Below are positions 40,401 to 43,055 of a DNA stretch of 64,000 bases, in pieces. A model generated the notes under the pieces. The model was not told the DNA's origin. It saw nothing but the letters and a program-made list of their open reading frames with translations, and did not search any database. Each line of letters begins with the position of its first letter. Positions within the stretch are counted from its first letter, which is position 1. The stretch covers positions 8,830,518 through 8,894,517 of the forward strand of contig NC_065563.1 of NCBI RefSeq assembly GCF_022605725.1. The letters are read 5' to 3'. Source of the stretch: Anthonomus grandis grandis (lineage: Eukaryota > Arthropoda > Insecta > Coleoptera > Curculionidae). Made by a program: the position numbers and the translations under genes.

Positions 40401-43055
40401 TTCTCCATTACATAAAAATTGTAAACAATTTCTCTAATATCTTTTATCTGATGTGGCAAGATATTATCCAATTTGCTTTTCTTTATTTTTTTTGTTTTTT
40501 TAGGCGTTGAAAAAGAAGAGCCCGGTCCTTGCCATTCGACTTTTGTACGTTCCTGCACAATTTTTTGCAAAGTATTTTTTCACACTTTAGTTGCAGCTAA
40601 AGTTCTCTGCCTACAAAGTATTATGATTTACCTTAATAAATCTTTAATGGTGAAAAATATCAAAAGTTCGTTTTCTTGAAAAGATGATTTTGAATATACA
40701 GGGTATCCTAGAAGTCAACGATCAAACTTAAAGAGAAAAGGGGGGGGTCATTTAGAATTAAAATAACCCTATATGTGGATCCATTTGTTGATTGTTAAAA
40801 AGCTATATAAAATTAAAGCGATATACTACATTTTTTGATTTTTGATTTGAGAAATTGGTTAAAACAAATTTGTTGAATTAGCTTTAGGTTTAGGCGAGTA
40901 AGTATTTAAAGGCAAATTGCATTGTGTCGGCGTCCATTAGAAAAAGTATCTATGGTGTTTTCAAAATGTTTTATAATTAAATAGACACCCTTAAGAATCA
41001 AACATAGCCAAAAATAAAACCGTATAGAATACCGCATTTGTTTTGCCTAACATTTTTAGTGCACGCAATATTCGATGTAGATAAAAATAACTTTTTAACA
41101 AACAATAATTATTGATCAACCACATCTAACGTTATTTTGATTCTTAATAACGATAACCTCCCCCTTTCCTCGCCCTCGACTACCGAGACATCCTGCATAG
41201 CTAAAACACTTTAGTGTACAAATTTTAGCTAAAAAACATAAGGCACTGAATTGAAGTATAATATGTAATGTAGGTAATATCTCCCTGACTAAAATCATTG
41301 ATTAACAAAATAAAATAAAAAACTAAAGTATTCTAATAAAATAATAAAATGTCACATATACCTGTGATTTTTTAAAGGTATAGTAATTCCTTCTTCTGCC
41401 TCTTGCTGCATGAAACCACTTACATTCGCCACGATTTCTCGCCCTTGACTATGAATAATAAGACCACTCTTTCCAACTTTTTTTGGAGACATTGTTGAAA
41501 AAAAAACTAATTTCCGCACTAATATTTAAAAAAATAATTTGCACCCTAATATTTAAAAACACAAACGAACACGATAAAAGCACAGTACCAAATGGCAAAT
41601 ACTAAAGGACTTCACGCTAATCGTTTACTGTTACCTAAACCCTTGATTCAGGTAAATTTCCCATAACAGGCTTATTTTCAAGACTTTGCCCCAGTACCTA
41701 CAAAATATAACAACTTGGCAATGTCAAAAAGGCGCTCTCTATAGAGAGGGATGCATCTTTATCGTCCGACATCTATTCGCAATGTAATTTTGCCCATGCG
41801 AAAGCGTTACTGCGTTTTTCATTAGTATTTGTGTTGAAACTACAGTGAAATTAATATAACGCGCCTCTGTCCCAAAATAGGTGGTGCATTGAGAGAGAAA
41901 GGCTTTACTTGCGTACTCTTTTGGTATGACGCTTGTGGCCCTTTCATCTTTTAATCGAACTCTAGTTTCTGTTATTATGTGCATTTTGTATTTGCTCATT
42001 GTCATGTTTCCTACTATTAATTATTTTAGTACTTTTTATGATATGTTAATTTAGTATCTGTTGATACATTTAACAAATAAGTAAATAAATAAAATTTTTT
42101 TGAAAAATGTATTTTGGAGTTTATATTACTTTCTGATTGATGAAGGTTAACTAATTACTGTATGGTATGTCACATGATTGTTGCTATAAAAACCACAACT
42201 GTGATACAAAATACCACTTATTATTATGAAAAAACCATCTGTAAAAACTCAAAAAGCTCAGCTAAATCCTTAATAAATAGCATGTGTTTTGTTTTTTAGG
42301 TCACCCTCTTCTACTGAATTATTTCGAAATGTTATACAAGTACTTACCTTACTATGGCACTCCTCTTGCAATTGTCTATATTCAGTGGCAGAAATCATAC
42401 TGGAAGTGTATGTAGGATTGCTCATCTCCCTAAAAGAATCCAGGTCCTGCACTTTTACAGTGGCAACCTCTTCTGGCAACTTAACTTTACTCTCCTTCAT
42501 ATTCATTAAGTCAAAAGTTGCCTCAGGCAAGTTAATAAGGCTTTTATCACTTAAATCCAGGTTAGCAAACATATTAAAACTGTCCTCTTTAGAATTAGTA
42601 AGGTCTATAGTAGAATTAAACTGTGAATTATTCAAAATCTCTTCTAAAATGCTTTTAGCATTGTTAGTACCGCTGGTATGGGGCTCTTGAAGAGGTTTAT
42701 TGGTATTGTCAGGTAACCCATTGGTTAAAGTATTATCAAAACTGCTTAAATCTAAGGAATTTGGTTGGGGCTCTTGAGAAATGTTCGATACCGACTTTGT
42801 ATTGCTCGGTTGATTAAGTATTTCGATTTCTTGAAATGACCGGTCATTTTCAACACTTGAACCCTCGGAGGTTATATGTTCACTTATGGAGGCCTCAGAC
42901 ATGATTGCCTCCTCTTGTTCCAGTGTGTCGACTTCTTTGTCTCTTTCTGGACCAATTTTATCCTAAAATAGGGCCATAAAATACATAAGAATTCCCACAA
43001 ACATTACCTTAAGGTTATTTACACTTTCAGAAGCTTCGTCCGCCGGATCGTCCAT
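3953..43055 (-). CDS. Pericentrin/AKAP9-like coiled-coil protein (Plp type), 8 exons, 3-prime end outside window
   Basis: This host gene spans at least 39 kb. Spliced CDS, right to left: 43008-43055, 42348-42962, 28286-28525, 28042-28229, 27421-27826, 18065-18181, 17764-18011, 3953-4432. Every junction has GT/AG and the phases match, giving about 780 codons. The first 220 residues are acidic and low in complexity, and the rest is largely heptad-rich coiled coil. The segments VEELRTYFEKKCVELEK, YSEEIFSQQSRKMSG, VESYERRLQQQI and EDWPSELLQLRDKF resemble insect pericentrin-like protein, a centrosome/pericentriolar scaffold that binds calmodulin through a C-terminal PACT domain (not in the window). 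Its exons are GC-richer than the surroundings. AKAP9 or another large coiled-coil scaffold is the alternative. Its introns host most transposons left of 42 kb. Confidence 0.65.
4632..4985 (+). repeat. Left long terminal inverted repeat of the mariner-like element
   Basis: This arm pairs with 7960-8445. Matching blocks include the outer 150 bases (from CACTGTGTCCCATTTTGG to GTTCCTGAAATAC) and the inner 160 bases (from GGAACACCCTGTATATTTTA to TAGTAGGCCATGAATTC). Confidence 0.85.
5283..6837 (+). mobile_element. Complete Tc1-like transposon with intact transposase
   Basis: 1,555 bases flanked by TA on both sides (5281-5282 and 6838-6839). The terminal inverted repeats begin CACACAACCGCAATGTCTAG and stay similar for about 25 bases. 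It contains one uninterrupted transposase gene. It inserted into the transposase of the mariner-like element. Confidence 0.9.
5568..6590 (+). CDS. Tc1-family DD34E transposase, intact, 340 aa
   Basis: This enzyme catalyses cut-and-paste transposition of the surrounding element. The N-terminal half holds two helix-turn-helix DNA-binding regions (MQRRHLTREEMIRAVGLLDG, then the paired-like region around residues 55-120). The catalytic triad is readable as VLFTDESRFG, YMHDNARPHTSR and SPDLNPIEHMWDML, with 34 residues between the second D and the E. The length of 340 residues matches full-length Tc1 transposases, and there are no stops or frameshifts. The start at 5568 (ATGCAGCGC) is preferred over the upstream TTG of the same frame. 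Confidence 0.92.
   Translation: MQRRHLTREEMIRAVGLLDGGMTQAQVAVNMGTTQSVISRLYARYREEGDVAERHRGRLRITTPLQDRFLHLNARRRPTVTAPELQIMLQQVHNVEVSADTVRRRLHENNLRSRRPLRVQPLSWGNRGVRLLWAEEHLLWQNESWANVLFTDESRFGIYPDSRRVRMWREPGNANRLCNVQEVHSFRGGTIMVWGGISIGGRTDLILLENFLTGRLYVDQILAPVVIPYAAAIGQTFVYMHDNARPHTSRVAREFLEMNNIDVLPWPPQSPDLNPIEHMWDMLQRRVLRMERPRDNRRTLFLTLQEAWNEIPQDDIDHLILSMPRRCQAVVNSRGGHTSY
7960..8445 (-). repeat. Right long terminal inverted repeat of the mariner-like element
   Basis: Inverted partner of 4632-4985, longer because of the insert at about 8106-8300. The segments GAATTCATGGCCTACTATTA and TTCAGGAACAAAAGTAGTTA recur inverted in the left arm. Confidence 0.85.
8446..9155 (+). mobile_element. 5-prime fragment of a PHD-type LINE
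   Basis: Between the mariner-like element and a Tc1 remnant lies a LINE 5-prime region with a decayed ORF1. Its zinc-finger start and spacing resemble the ORF1 proteins at 12916 and 34059. No ORF2 is attached, so the copy is 3-prime truncated or interrupted. Confidence 0.55.
8758..9154 (+). pseudogene. LINE ORF1 fragment with Cys-rich finger and coiled coil
   Basis: Starts MKCNVCGGKNRKVFKCDGLC and continues CKTCAG. After a one-base frameshift it reads LTSSEVLQLNSILES, and from 8879 a new frame reads YKKYLTFEPCTLLRNTIEDK and then IISLLKKKIDDLENMQ. The C-x2-C pairs followed by coiled coil match the layout of the other two PHD-type ORF1 proteins in this window. Frameshifts and stops make it non-functional. 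Confidence 0.55.
9156..10611 (-). mobile_element. Tc1-like transposon remnant (one terminal repeat visible)
   Basis: The transposase lies on the minus strand. The right end carries a typical terminal repeat, readable inward as CTACCGCTCAAAAGTATTTG, next to a TA. I could not find the partner repeat at the left, where LINE-derived sequence adjoins, so that end is probably truncated. Confidence 0.7.
9230..10229 (-). pseudogene. Tc1-like transposase pseudogene
   Basis: Starts at MANTKELS (10229). A frameshift follows, then GIPRRIVDYNVRKLTREGTI and an open frame to WTIVD. A TGA stands where a Trp codon is expected, before KKVLWSDESKFEVFG (first D). The frame continues with VMVWGCFGG and FIFQHDNDPKHTSKLC (second D). 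The segment with the WPPQSPDLNP motif is missing: KVV joins directly to ELLWDELDRQV, so about 13 codons were deleted, and further stops follow. Nonsense mutation, frameshift and deletion all argue it is dead. Confidence 0.8.
10820..11215 (+). pseudogene. LINE ORF1 (gag-like) fragment with CCHC knuckle
   Basis: The plus strand reads LNALKEAEKKLTGYEIEIPT, RRPRIKIPGYDGKQISRDDL and, after a stop, TRCFNCQESFHKGDSCPN. The last segment is a C-x2-C-x4-H-x4-C nucleic-acid-binding knuckle. This is the usual C-terminal half of Jockey/LOA/I-type ORF1 proteins. It is truncated at the N-terminus and carries an in-frame TAG. Confidence 0.6.
11322..11520 (+). pseudogene. LINE ORF2 fragment, apurinic-like endonuclease N-terminus
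   Basis: Reads LNTRSIRKNFNELVGSFLEG, IIILTETWKLGDD and YIDGYSKYYNKADF. The N/TETW pair is the hallmark of LINE endonuclease domains. The reading degenerates after about 65 residues. Confidence 0.6.
11521..11690. other. No recognisable feature
   Basis: AT-rich sequence between a LINE fragment and a mariner-like transposase remnant. Nothing identified. Confidence 0.4.
11690..12440 (-). pseudogene. Mariner-like DD41D transposase fragment
   Basis: The minus strand reads GHTQYPQKINVWAGILGNKV, YFQQDGTPPHYVLPVRQWLD (second D) and SSDITPLDFFVWGHLKS (third D). Exactly 41 residues separate the two D residues, fixing the DD41D class. Upstream, the reading continues through KMTEAINDNTTHVKNICFSD, but there are stops just after the first-D region. 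The N-terminal DNA-binding part is missing. It resembles but is distinct from the transposases at 5190-7961 and 33665-33892. Confidence 0.8.
12473..12502. repeat. Perfect palindrome, 13-bp stem
   Basis: CGGTTACGAATAA at 12473-12485, a 4-base spacer GATA, then its exact reverse complement at 12490-12502. It abuts the next palindrome with no spacer. Confidence 0.9.
12503..12541. repeat. Perfect palindrome, 17-bp stem
   Basis: TTGGCTGACAAATGACA at 12503-12519, a 5-base spacer TATTC, then the exact reverse complement at 12525-12541. With the preceding palindrome it forms a double hairpin of 69 bases. Confidence 0.9.
12542..12769. other. No recognisable feature
   Basis: Short unassigned stretch between the double palindrome and the LINE 5-prime end. 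The exact LINE start is uncertain. Confidence 0.3.
12845..12880 (+). other. Hairpin in LINE 5-prime leader
   Basis: CCACGAA-c-AAGTGG, a 6-base loop CGTTTT, then CCACTT-gcc-TTCGTGG. Thirteen base pairs with a small internal loop, 36 bases ahead of the ORF1 start codon. It could affect translation or mark the 5-prime end of the element. Confidence 0.75.
12916..13785 (+). pseudogene. LINE ORF1, PHD/RING-like finger plus coiled coil, one internal stop
   Basis: Reads MSGSCTKCKTAVTCREP, GEVFGYPCDHCRSMVCQSC, then TGA at 13069-13071 and on in the same frame through FYCKECLGSVKQLLGLIDRV. The cysteine spacing suits a PHD-like zinc finger at residues 5-65. A coiled coil follows (about 70-105) and then an RRM-like region around ERQKRNCNLMLFNLKSESSE. 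The frame ends in a Pro tract. This is the RNA-binding particle protein of the element. Apart from the single stop the frame is open for 290 codons. The last 60 bases overlap the ORF2 frame in the -1 register. Confidence 0.8.
13722..16625 (+). CDS. LINE ORF2: endonuclease-reverse transcriptase
   Basis: The frame is open for about 967 codons. The first ATG is at 13950 (891 codons left), but endonuclease homology begins upstream with VSCYYQNTRGLRSK and IISITETWL, so the ATG is not the true N-terminus. Expression by -1 frameshift or reinitiation from ORF1 is likely. Endonuclease: ITETWL, IILGDFNVPTY and CLDLIFASF. RT: NYRPISILCNFSKLFELAL, IDVIYTDFQKAFDQIDH, SGVPQGSNLGPLLFNVF and the active-site box LAYADDLKLFHRI. 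The C-terminal region has FVRSRLDYCSLIWSP. No stop interrupts it. Such enzymes nick target DNA and prime reverse transcription of the LINE RNA there. Confidence 0.88.
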   Translation, partial: VYQWYSLNSGKKPRATTSPSLKNLVSCYYQNTRGLRSKTNTCFSAASTSGYDIISITETWLQNDILDGEILPNSYVMYRSDRRTDLVAASRGGGVLLGILNHLSSEALDLSAISQEIPEIDLVGCRVKFNHFILYIFVLYVPPSIDSVQLERFLEAFSMVNVIYSEHVIILGDFNVPTYIEHSVSPNSKRQLLSNFFDFLNYKQFNNVVNNNLRCLDLIFASFNISVLNSGASLVPEDTYHPSLSFEFHAGLISLNNLALNKAEIKEFNFRKANFPILYQLLLDTDWSPVMVQQDVNSACDVFYDILNNTFARAVPFKVKRKRRFPPWFSADIIRNIYKKERAFRDFKISKSKHHLEIFRSLRKTIKALTAQAYKMYIHSIENKITSDPSEFWSFIRSKRNQSQIPGSMKLSNQSYNTPDSIVSAFGDYFRSVYTNSLPSDHPVASEPPLTCIDVVALAATDIIMASKCLKSKMTSGPDLIPSFLAKDCSVALTDPLLHIFNLILNTGIFPNIWKQAKVCLIFKKGDAGTIENYRPISILCNFSKLFELALYKLIFPKVKSMLANDQHGFVSGRSCTTNLAFFSQFVCEALNDRSQIDVIYTDFQKAFDQIDHFILLNKLERQFGFSDRLIKHLNSYLVDRSQFVVVEGFRSACFSPTSGVPQGSNLGPLLFNVFANDLISTLNCSRLAYADDLKLFHRIDSIADCGLLQENINTVHHWCTLNRLNLNVSKCNVASYFRMKSPIAFNYSVNGESLARSTCFKDLGVTFDQKFSFIPHIEDTVSRATRMLGFIIRNCKLFLNTATAKTLYYAFVRSRLDYCSLIWSPIYNQHIHLLESVQRRFLKCLAFKDDGVYPPRGFDHNLLLSRYTERSLAKRRGMHSVKFLFNLLNHKIDCPSLLQRICFHIPRPGSRQCPAFNLDTARSNILFQSPIHFMCQNFNTIADFCDIHHDDLALILNHLRMVGGGG
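16918..17301 (+). pseudogene. Tigger/pogo transposase C-terminus
   Basis: Reads EDIDTVRSEIITLLQTFNPE, then after a frameshift AIESINNILQWAEENEDKVE and TKKQTKITSFFEKID with a stop at 17301. A glutamine/lysine-rich tail ending ITSFF is typical of the C-terminus of Tigger and jerky-related transposases. The DNA-binding and DDE domains are absent. Confidence 0.7.
16918..17487 (+). mobile_element. 3-prime part of a Tigger/pogo element
   Basis: The right end reads outward as CAGTAGACTCGCGATATAGT (reverse strand) next to TA at 17488-17489, the form of a Tigger terminal repeat. An inverted copy of its core, CGATATAGTGAAC, lies at about 17433. The left part is missing: the LINE 3-prime end adjoins and I found no partner end left of the LINE. 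Confidence 0.7.
17488..17763. other. Intron sequence, nothing recognised
   Basis: AT-rich sequence between the Tigger end and exon 7 of the minus-strand gene. Confidence 0.4.
17764..18011 (-). CDS. Plp-like gene, exon 7
   Basis: 248 bases, phase 0 in and phase 2 out at AAAG|GTATTT. It encodes RLASSETDIDEDWPSELLQL followed by coiled coil (KKEIEELQEKHNNELTKLKD). The acceptor at 18012-18013 is preferred over an alternative two bases further in, because that one runs into a stop. Confidence 0.65.
18065..18181 (-). CDS. Plp-like gene, exon 6
   Basis: Thirty-nine codons in phase 0, acceptor TTTTTCCAG, donor CAG|GTACTA. It reads ANSGDFELTELVESYERRLQ and continues as coiled coil to ELESQIQ. It lies about 9.2 kb from exon 5 and 53 bases from exon 7. 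Confidence 0.65.
18220..20010. repeat. Diverged direct repeats within a long intron
   Basis: Two blocks about 850 bases apart are recognisably the same: 18965-19095 and 19820-19945. Both have the order CACTCAAAGTTGA, ATACGAAGAATTCTTGTAGC (second copy) and then AGGGCCAA. A third partial copy of the last part (GACCAAAAGTGGAATTTTAG) sits at about 18228. The blocks are non-coding. They could be tandemly duplicated miniature elements or one element duplicated with its flank. Confidence 0.6.
19440..19760 (+). repeat. Dispersed MITE-like repeat, copy A
   Basis: Contains GCAAATCCGTCCCTGGACAG and, near its end, CACCCTGTATAAGTTTTATT and TCTCGACTTTCTGGAAATTG. The same blocks in the same order occur reverse-complemented at 28545-28812. 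The middle portions differ. The CACCCTGTA motif resembles mariner-type termini. Confidence 0.75.
20020..20331 (-). pseudogene. DDE_3 (IS630-like) transposase N-terminal fragment
   Basis: The minus strand reads LNRKVLSGQTREVVANV, then over frameshifts FMQKEAAQNQPLKDFKKVQE, RAALATGVSLATIKRISREM and SNLDDFDRGLLRRI. This order resembles the N-terminal helix-turn-helix region of the transposase whose remains lie at 39365-41492. The catalytic part is missing. Confidence 0.5.
20377..21966 (+). mobile_element. Tc1-like transposon with doubled (IR/DR) terminal repeats
   Basis: The outer terminal repeats begin CACTGGTGGCCAAAAGTAGA on both ends. A second, inner copy of the same motif (GGTGGCCAAAATTGGATTGA) lies about 215 bases inside the left end. 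A diverged inner copy (AGTGGCCAAAATTAAATTGA on the reverse strand) lies about 200 bases inside the right end. This inverted-repeat/direct-repeat layout is known from Sleeping Beauty-like Tc1 elements. The transposase between is broken. Confidence 0.85.
20703..21672 (+). pseudogene. Tc1-like transposase pseudogene
   Basis: Reads MRIIDDYRKGVKQADIARKF (helix-turn-helix), KPLLSLKNVQARLSFAREHS, KKVIFSDESKFNLINSDGKR (first D), VIVWGCFSGYGMGPLHLIEG, YFQHDNDPKHASKVVKQWL (second D) and SPDLNPIENIWDYNDRHI (E). The catalytic residues all remain, but a stop/frameshift near 20912 and another frameshift near 21270 separate three frames. It was probably mobilised once and has since decayed. Confidence 0.85.
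21967..22217. other. Intron sequence, nothing recognised
   Basis: AT-rich sequence between the Tc1 and Tigger elements. TA at 22216-22217 is the Tigger target site. Confidence 0.4.
23728..23744. repeat. piggyBac subterminal palindrome, copy 1
   Basis: GCGGTCACCATGACCGC, a 7-bp inverted repeat around a 3-base centre. It is identical to copy 3 near the other end. Confidence 0.9.
23899..23915. repeat. piggyBac subterminal palindrome, copy 2
   Basis: GCGGTCATAGTGACCGC. The same 7-bp arms with a different centre, 58 bases before the transposase ATG. Confidence 0.9.
23973..25805 (+). CDS. piggyBac-like transposase, intact, 610 aa
   Basis: This enzyme excises and inserts the surrounding element at TTAA sites. 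The N-terminus is acidic and disordered (residues 20-90). The catalytic domain has D279 in CCIDEMLVSFRGRC, D364 in ITADNWFTSLEL and D465/D468 in GGVDAIDEKCAKHS, the conserved DDD arrangement of the family. The C-terminus (about 575-608) is a cysteine-rich zinc-binding domain, CYTCPSKLKRKTFHLCYMC then CVECSTKLCINC, which binds the element ends. The length matches full-length relatives and there are no stops. Confidence 0.95.
   Translation: MANDAPGPSKKIRFCDTDFESTGLRWLDEIENEMLTAIESDEDSASESIYEPSEHDTDTEQEGEEEEFANTDEQEDSEDYEEPVNQASKKSRNFYGKNRFKWSSESFTSRSRTPKHNIVLRLPTLRGSASLLGHEAQPFAVWNLLITDDMLKTILHWTNEKIKKQRANLKNSSRSEHQDLDIVELKAFIGLLFYSAIFVSNHENISRIFATDGTGREIFRCVMSKQRFAFLLACLRFDNSLDRNIRKQENPLAAISELFDQFIKNCQTLYSLGVNCCIDEMLVSFRGRCRFKMYMPNKPCKYGIKIVCMTDARTHYFFNGYIYTGKDSDGFGLEEHLKKFNKPTQSVLRLVQPIAGSNRNITADNWFTSLELVEQLKNRKLTYVGTVKKNKKEIPPDFLPKKDRKVGKDGTLFGFTKDVTLVSYVPQKNRAVILVSSMHHSTSFDDGTEKPEIVTYYNSTKGGVDAIDEKCAKHSTSRRTRRWPMVIFFRILDISGVNAYILHQSYKNNKVMEKTDFIKILANELVRPHLERRANNPRIARDLRSTIKRILNIPEERLEQVEMEKLEKRKTCYTCPSKLKRKTFHLCYMCTKPICVECSTKLCINCRHNL
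26129..26145. repeat. piggyBac subterminal palindrome, copy 3
   Basis: GCGGTCACCATGACCGC, 45 bases from the right terminus. Confidence 0.9.
26987..27420. other. Intron sequence, nothing recognised
   Basis: AT-rich intron sequence between the Tigger end and exon 5 of the minus-strand gene. Confidence 0.4.
27421..27826 (-). CDS. Plp-like gene, exon 5
   Basis: 406 bases. One base completes the split codon from exon 4 and the exon leaves in phase 0 at GTG|GTGAGT. It encodes YSEEIFSQQSRKMSGTSSEA, a Ser/Gly-rich linker, and then coiled coil with ENKYLEEISDLRFQLDEV. The plus-strand frame over the same bases is a shadow. Confidence 0.7.
28042..28229 (-). CDS. Plp-like gene, exon 4
   Basis: 188 bases entering in phase 0 and leaving in phase 2 at AA|GTAAGT. 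It encodes coiled coil with ELTRLRNLLENIKC and KHTTEVEELRTYFEKKCVEL. The latter is one of the segments most like pericentrin-like proteins. The intron to exon 3 is 56 bases. Confidence 0.7.
28286..28525 (-). CDS. Plp-like gene, exon 3
   Basis: Eighty codons in phase 0, acceptor TTTTTTTCAG, donor AAG|GTACTT. The heptad-rich sequence includes LIQKLSESLDQAANERKELL and EEIAQLQNTVRETSKMVEEH, a predicted long coiled coil. A miniature repeat lies about 20 bases upstream of its acceptor. Confidence 0.7.
28545..28812 (-). repeat. Dispersed MITE-like repeat, copy B
   Basis: Reverse-complement copy of the repeat at 19440-19760. It shares GCAAATCCGTCCCTGGACAG and TCTCGACTTTCTGGAAATTG, read on the minus strand, and starts about 20 bases upstream of the acceptor of exon 3. 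Confidence 0.75.
29119..29285. repeat. Subterminal CGAGA/TCTCG motif cluster of the hAT element
   Basis: More than a dozen CGAGA or TCTCG pentamers lie within about 165 bases, many arranged as short inverted repeats. A smaller cluster lies at the other end (about 32805-32840). Clustered subterminal motifs are the usual transposase-binding sites of hAT elements. Confidence 0.8.
29590..31791 (-). pseudogene. hAT transposase, broken
   Basis: The N-terminal frame (31791-31255) has a Ser/Asn-rich leader and a BED zinc finger (GVCKLCNQKIKMTKSNTFGL, then KRHLQS). The frame at 30983-30615 corresponds to the first catalytic block (WTSNANVSFYGITANFIDRD, then IQGITTDSAASNFTFAQ). The position of the first catalytic D reads SNISW, so that residue appears lost. 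The frame at 30376-29981 follows. The C-terminal dimerisation motif ATSVPAERLFSRATLTIRKE lies at about 29690-29610, reached by a frameshift after DILEW. Several frameshifts and the lost D make the gene inactive. Confidence 0.8.
31800..32800. other. hAT 5-prime non-coding region
   Basis: About 1 kb between the hAT transposase start and its right terminus. No frame or known motif was recognised. Confidence 0.5.
33131..33660. other. LINE 3-prime UTR and intron, nothing else recognised
   Basis: Follows the stop of the LINE fragment and drifts into AAT/ATT-rich sequence near 33540-33660, which may be its tail. Confidence 0.4.
33665..33892 (-). pseudogene. Mariner-like (DD41D) transposase C-terminal fragment
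   Basis: The minus strand reads VDDLTPLDFFVWGAMEQLIY followed by NREGLVAAVV. The TPLDFFVWG block carries the third catalytic D of DD41D-type transposases. Only the last 75 residues survive. Confidence 0.65.
34059..35216 (+). CDS. LINE ORF1, PHD-like finger plus coiled coil, intact
   Basis: This frame encodes 385 residues. Residues 3-55 hold CFKCNADCILKEDKNALFGY, PCDICEQVVCRNCSSAMASE and ICTDC, a zinc finger with the same cysteine spacing as the ORF1 at 12916. A coiled coil follows (about 60-110) and a Ser/Asn-rich linker. The C-terminal domain with TWIYLSNLDVNTSPQDIIAV is a likely RNA-binding fold. No stops are present. It would package LINE RNA in the cytoplasm. The 3-prime end overlaps ORF2 by 53 bases. 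Confidence 0.82.
   Translation: MSKCFKCNADCILKEDKNALFGYPCDICEQVVCRNCSSAMASEIRVSRVLIHICTDCRLLVKKLPLLNGKIAHLVAEVESLKGEVNKNKKSVMESTETLRILKSTDKTKALEENSIVIGGGKNFSENQKLENGFKTFPTTVDQSLSEIKVSISQISANLNNIGKQHTQISEPIDKNDTTKNLEHQNQTNYGSEIPKRPTPTSKLLEAQNTKMNELIFVNDDVPKQKDRQVSRNPPSSKTNLTNASSGKICTGPEQPKLRVANKNIGERIAKLTWIYLSNLDVNTSPQDIIAVLNPKYAGVYQCVKLQSKYKNPNSAAFKLGIPEELETTYLSESFWPDTWIVLGHKAQWLLIKLNHLPVEIFTEEPNTNAENSSRNPHSITAQRS
35164..38070 (+). pseudogene. LINE ORF2 (endonuclease-RT), two stops and two frameshifts
   Basis: Starts MQKIVLGIPTPSLPKEADPH. Endonuclease motifs: VHINPWSLCNKFSDIRHF, ITVSETWLNN, GDFNINIL and TDHEAVF. After an in-frame TAA (36484-36486) the RT follows: LRPISILPTPSKIMEKIVK and VLIDMTKAFDTLNSDLLLAK. 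After an in-frame TAG (37009-37011) come GRGVPQGSILEPILFTLFTS and MYADDLQIYSS. Frameshifts near 37470 and 37846 separate the C-terminal region. Both stops are single-codon nonsense changes in an otherwise continuous frame. Confidence 0.85.
38561..39364. other. Intron sequence, nothing recognised
   Basis: About 0.8 kb between the LINE tail and the DDE_3 remnant. No coding or repeat signal was recognised. Confidence 0.4.
39365..41492 (-). pseudogene. DDE_3 (IS630-like) transposase pseudogene interrupted by a MITE
   Basis: The minus strand starts MSPKKVGKSGLIIHSQGREI and continues VANVSGFMQQEAEEG to a possible donor near 41360. Beyond the MITE come KNTLQKIVQERTKVEWQGPG and LDNILPHQIKDIREIVYNFY, then a degraded stretch with VRSVLIVDNAAYHNVP-like reading (second D). 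From 39841 an open frame ends in VLRLPPYHPELNPIEKIWAI (catalytic E) and an acidic tail. Stops and frameshifts separate the parts. The N-terminal part matches the fragment at 20020-20331. Confidence 0.65.
40699..41195. repeat. MITE with long imperfect inverted repeats
   Basis: The left end reads CAGGGTATCCTAGAAGTCAA and the right end, on the reverse strand, CAGGATGTCTCGGTAGTC. The resemblance continues inward for about 140 bases, including AAAGGGGG-type runs, AAAATAAC and TTGTTAAAAAG on both arms. The total is about 500 bases and non-coding. It looks like a mariner-derived miniature element. Confidence 0.7.
41500..42347. other. Intron of the Plp-like gene, unassigned ORF
   Basis: Contains a minus-strand frame of 88 codons (42005-41739) reading ETRVRLKDERATSVIPKEYA. 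It has no motif I recognise and is left unassigned. The rest is AT-rich. Confidence 0.3.
42348..42962 (-). CDS. Plp-like gene, exon 2
   Basis: This exon has 205 codons in phase 0, preceded by ATTTTAG and followed by the strong donor AAG|GTAAGT. It reads DKIGPERDKEVDTLEQEEAI and continues into an acidic, Ser/Asn-rich, mostly disordered segment ending in EYRQLQEECHSK. No catalytic motif is visible. The following intron is about 13.8 kb and contains the PHD LINE, hAT, DDE_3 and MITE insertions. Confidence 0.7.
43008..43055 (-). CDS. Plp-like gene, exon 1 (start codon)
   Basis: Sixteen codons, MDDPADEASESVNNLK, from an ATG at 43055-43053 to a consensus donor AAG|GTAATG. The intron to exon 2 is only 45 bases. 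The ATG is the first in frame, and the sequence above it opens into the candidate bidirectional promoter. Exon 2 continues in the same phase. Confidence 0.7.

Noticed and set aside
42289..42690. Plus-strand 133-codon frame
   Set aside because: Antisense of exon 2 of the Plp-like gene.
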